Assembly: GCA_964512305.1 (NCBI GenBank)
Contig: CAZEIW010000160.1
Coordinates: 1 to 16,073 of the forward strand
Direction of reading: 5' to 3'
Length of the DNA stretch: 16,073 nt
Source: CAZEIW01 sp964512305
GTDB lineage: Bacteria; Pseudomonadota; Gammaproteobacteria; Burkholderiales; Burkholderiaceae_F
Shown: positions 15,037 to 16,073 of the stretch, in pieces
Layout: each line of letters starts with the position of its first letter
How positions within the stretch are numbered: position 1 is the stretch's first letter
Translations under genes and position numbers: made by a program
The notes under the pieces: generated by a model
The model's database searches: none
The model's input: the letters and a program-made list of their open reading frames with translations, nothing else
What the model was told of the DNA's origin: nothing

Positions 15037-16073
15037 ATGCCCCGAACGATCGCACGATTCCCGGCCGCGCTGCGCGCGCTCCTCGCGGCGGCTGCTCTGG
15101 CCGTCATGGGCGGTCCCGCCGCGCCGGCGACCCTCGAGGGCGTTCTGTCGCCGGGCGACCTGGTCCAGAGCCACGTCAAGGCGGAGGCCGACTGCGAGAA
15201 CTGCCACGTGCCGTTCAAGAAGACCGGCCAGGACGAGGCGTGCATCAAGTGCCACAAGGACGAAGGCAAGGACATCGCGGAAAAAAAGGGCTTCCACGGC
15301 CGCATCAAGGACCGCGGCGCCTGCCGCACTTGCCACACCGACCACAAGGGGCGCGCCGCCAAGATCGTCATCCTCGACGAGAAGAAGTTCGACCACAACG
15401 AGACCGATTTCGCGCTGAAGGACTCGCACATCAAGGTCGAGTGCGCGAAGTGCCACCTGCCGAAGAAGAAGTTCCGCGAGGCTTCGCTCACCTGCTACGG
15501 CTGCCACAAGAAGGACGACGACTCACCCAAGGGGCACAAGGGCTCGCTGGGAGAGAAGTGCGACGAATGCCACACGATCAAGAAGTGGAAAGACACGTTC
15601 TTCGACCACGACAAGACCAAGTTCCCGCTCAAGGACAAGCACGCGGACCCGAAGGTCACGTGCGCCGACTGCCATCCGAACAACCACTTCAAGAACACGC
15701 CGGTCGCGTGCAACGAGTGCCACAAGAAGGACGACGACAAGAACGGCCACAAGGGCAAGTTCGGTCCCAAGTGCGAAACCTGCCATACGGCGAAGGACTG
15801 GAAGACGGTCAAGTTCGACCACGACCGCGACACCAAGTACCCGCTGAAGGGCAAGCACAAGACGACCAAGTGCGAGAAGTTCCACACCGGCGACCTGTAC
15901 AAGGACAAGGCGAAAACCGACTGCTACTCGTGCCACAAGAAGGACGACAAGCACAAGGGCAGCGAGGGCGACAAGTGCGAGAAGTGCCATAACGAGCGCG
16001 ACTGGAAGGAAACGCCCGATTTCGACCATGACAAGACCAAGTTCCCGCTGCGCGGCGCGCACGCCGACAAGAA
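15037..16073 (+). CDS. Secreted multiheme cytochrome c (partial, runs off window)
   Basis: The frame opens at ATG 15037 and has no stop before the window end (345 full codons seen). A signal peptide (about residues 1-31, MPRTIARFPAALRALLAAAA, ending APA) sends it to the periplasm or beyond. Eleven CXXCH heme c motifs start at residues 53, 69, 96, 136, 153, 175, 209, 225, 246, 296 and 314. A twelfth at 279 reads CEKFH, lacking the second Cys. Repeated blocks of about 68-79 residues carry FDHD-K-T-K-FPL, KH, CxxCH, CHKKDD and HKG, a cytochrome c7/c3-like pattern in which the extra His are likely distal ligands. It follows the b-type cytochrome gene and is probably its electron partner. Very Lys/Asp-rich. 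The total heme number is unknown. Confidence 0.9.
   Translation, partial: MPRTIARFPAALRALLAAAALAVMGGPAAPATLEGVLSPGDLVQSHVKAEADCENCHVPFKKTGQDEACIKCHKDEGKDIAEKKGFHGRIKDRGACRTCHTDHKGRAAKIVILDEKKFDHNETDFALKDSHIKVECAKCHLPKKKFREASLTCYGCHKKDDDSPKGHKGSLGEKCDECHTIKKWKDTFFDHDKTKFPLKDKHADPKVTCADCHPNNHFKNTPVACNECHKKDDDKNGHKGKFGPKCETCHTAKDWKTVKFDHDRDTKYPLKGKHKTTKCEKFHTGDLYKDKAKTDCYSCHKKDDKHKGSEGDKCEKCHNERDWKETPDFDHDKTKFPLRGAHADK

Noticed and set aside
15240..15992. Long plus-strand frame rich in Arg/Gln/Val within the multiheme cytochrome
   Set aside because: It is out of frame with the CXXCH motifs; its regularity comes from the repeats of the real gene that opens at 15037.

Overview
The window is about 68% G+C by eye, with tightly packed genes and strong third-position G/C. 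Two secreted DUF4148 proteins, a CrgA-like LysR regulator and dispersed intergenic repeats suggest a betaproteobacterium, most likely of the order Burkholderiales. That placement is inference. I see no rRNA, tRNA, CRISPR array, transposase or phage gene.

Left part (1-5600). A terminator-like hairpin and a large inverted pair of hairpins lie at the edge. Two paralogous periplasmic DUF4148 proteins follow on the minus strand, then a divergent LysR-type regulator. Convergent to the regulator is a FitA/FitB-type (VapBC family) toxin-antitoxin pair, with glycerol kinase upstream of it on the same strand. A 450-base gap with a dispersed repeat leads to a small plus-strand gene I do not recognise.

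Middle part (5600-11800, all minus strand). A two-gene unit encodes a long-chain acyl-CoA ligase (FadD-like) and a LysE/RhtB exporter. A second two-gene unit encodes a cytoplasmic molybdopterin oxidoreductase and a lipoprotein metallopeptidase of the predicted-aminopeptidase family. Four copies of a palindromic repeat family sit in the gaps around these units.

Right part (11800-16073). This is the most interesting region. A membrane-anchored flavoprotein with two atypical ferredoxin cluster motifs is transcribed leftward. From a 497-base divergent gap, two genes run rightward. The first is a membrane protein with two His pairs spaced as in di-heme cytochrome b. The second is a secreted multiheme c-type cytochrome cut by the window end, with 11 CXXCH motifs and one CXXFH motif in 345 residues. 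Together they look like an electron conduit from cytoplasmic reductant through a membrane b-type cytochrome to periplasmic or extracellular hemes. The flavoprotein appears circularly permuted: the C-terminal FAD-binding motif of thioredoxin-reductase-like proteins lies before the first Rossmann motif.
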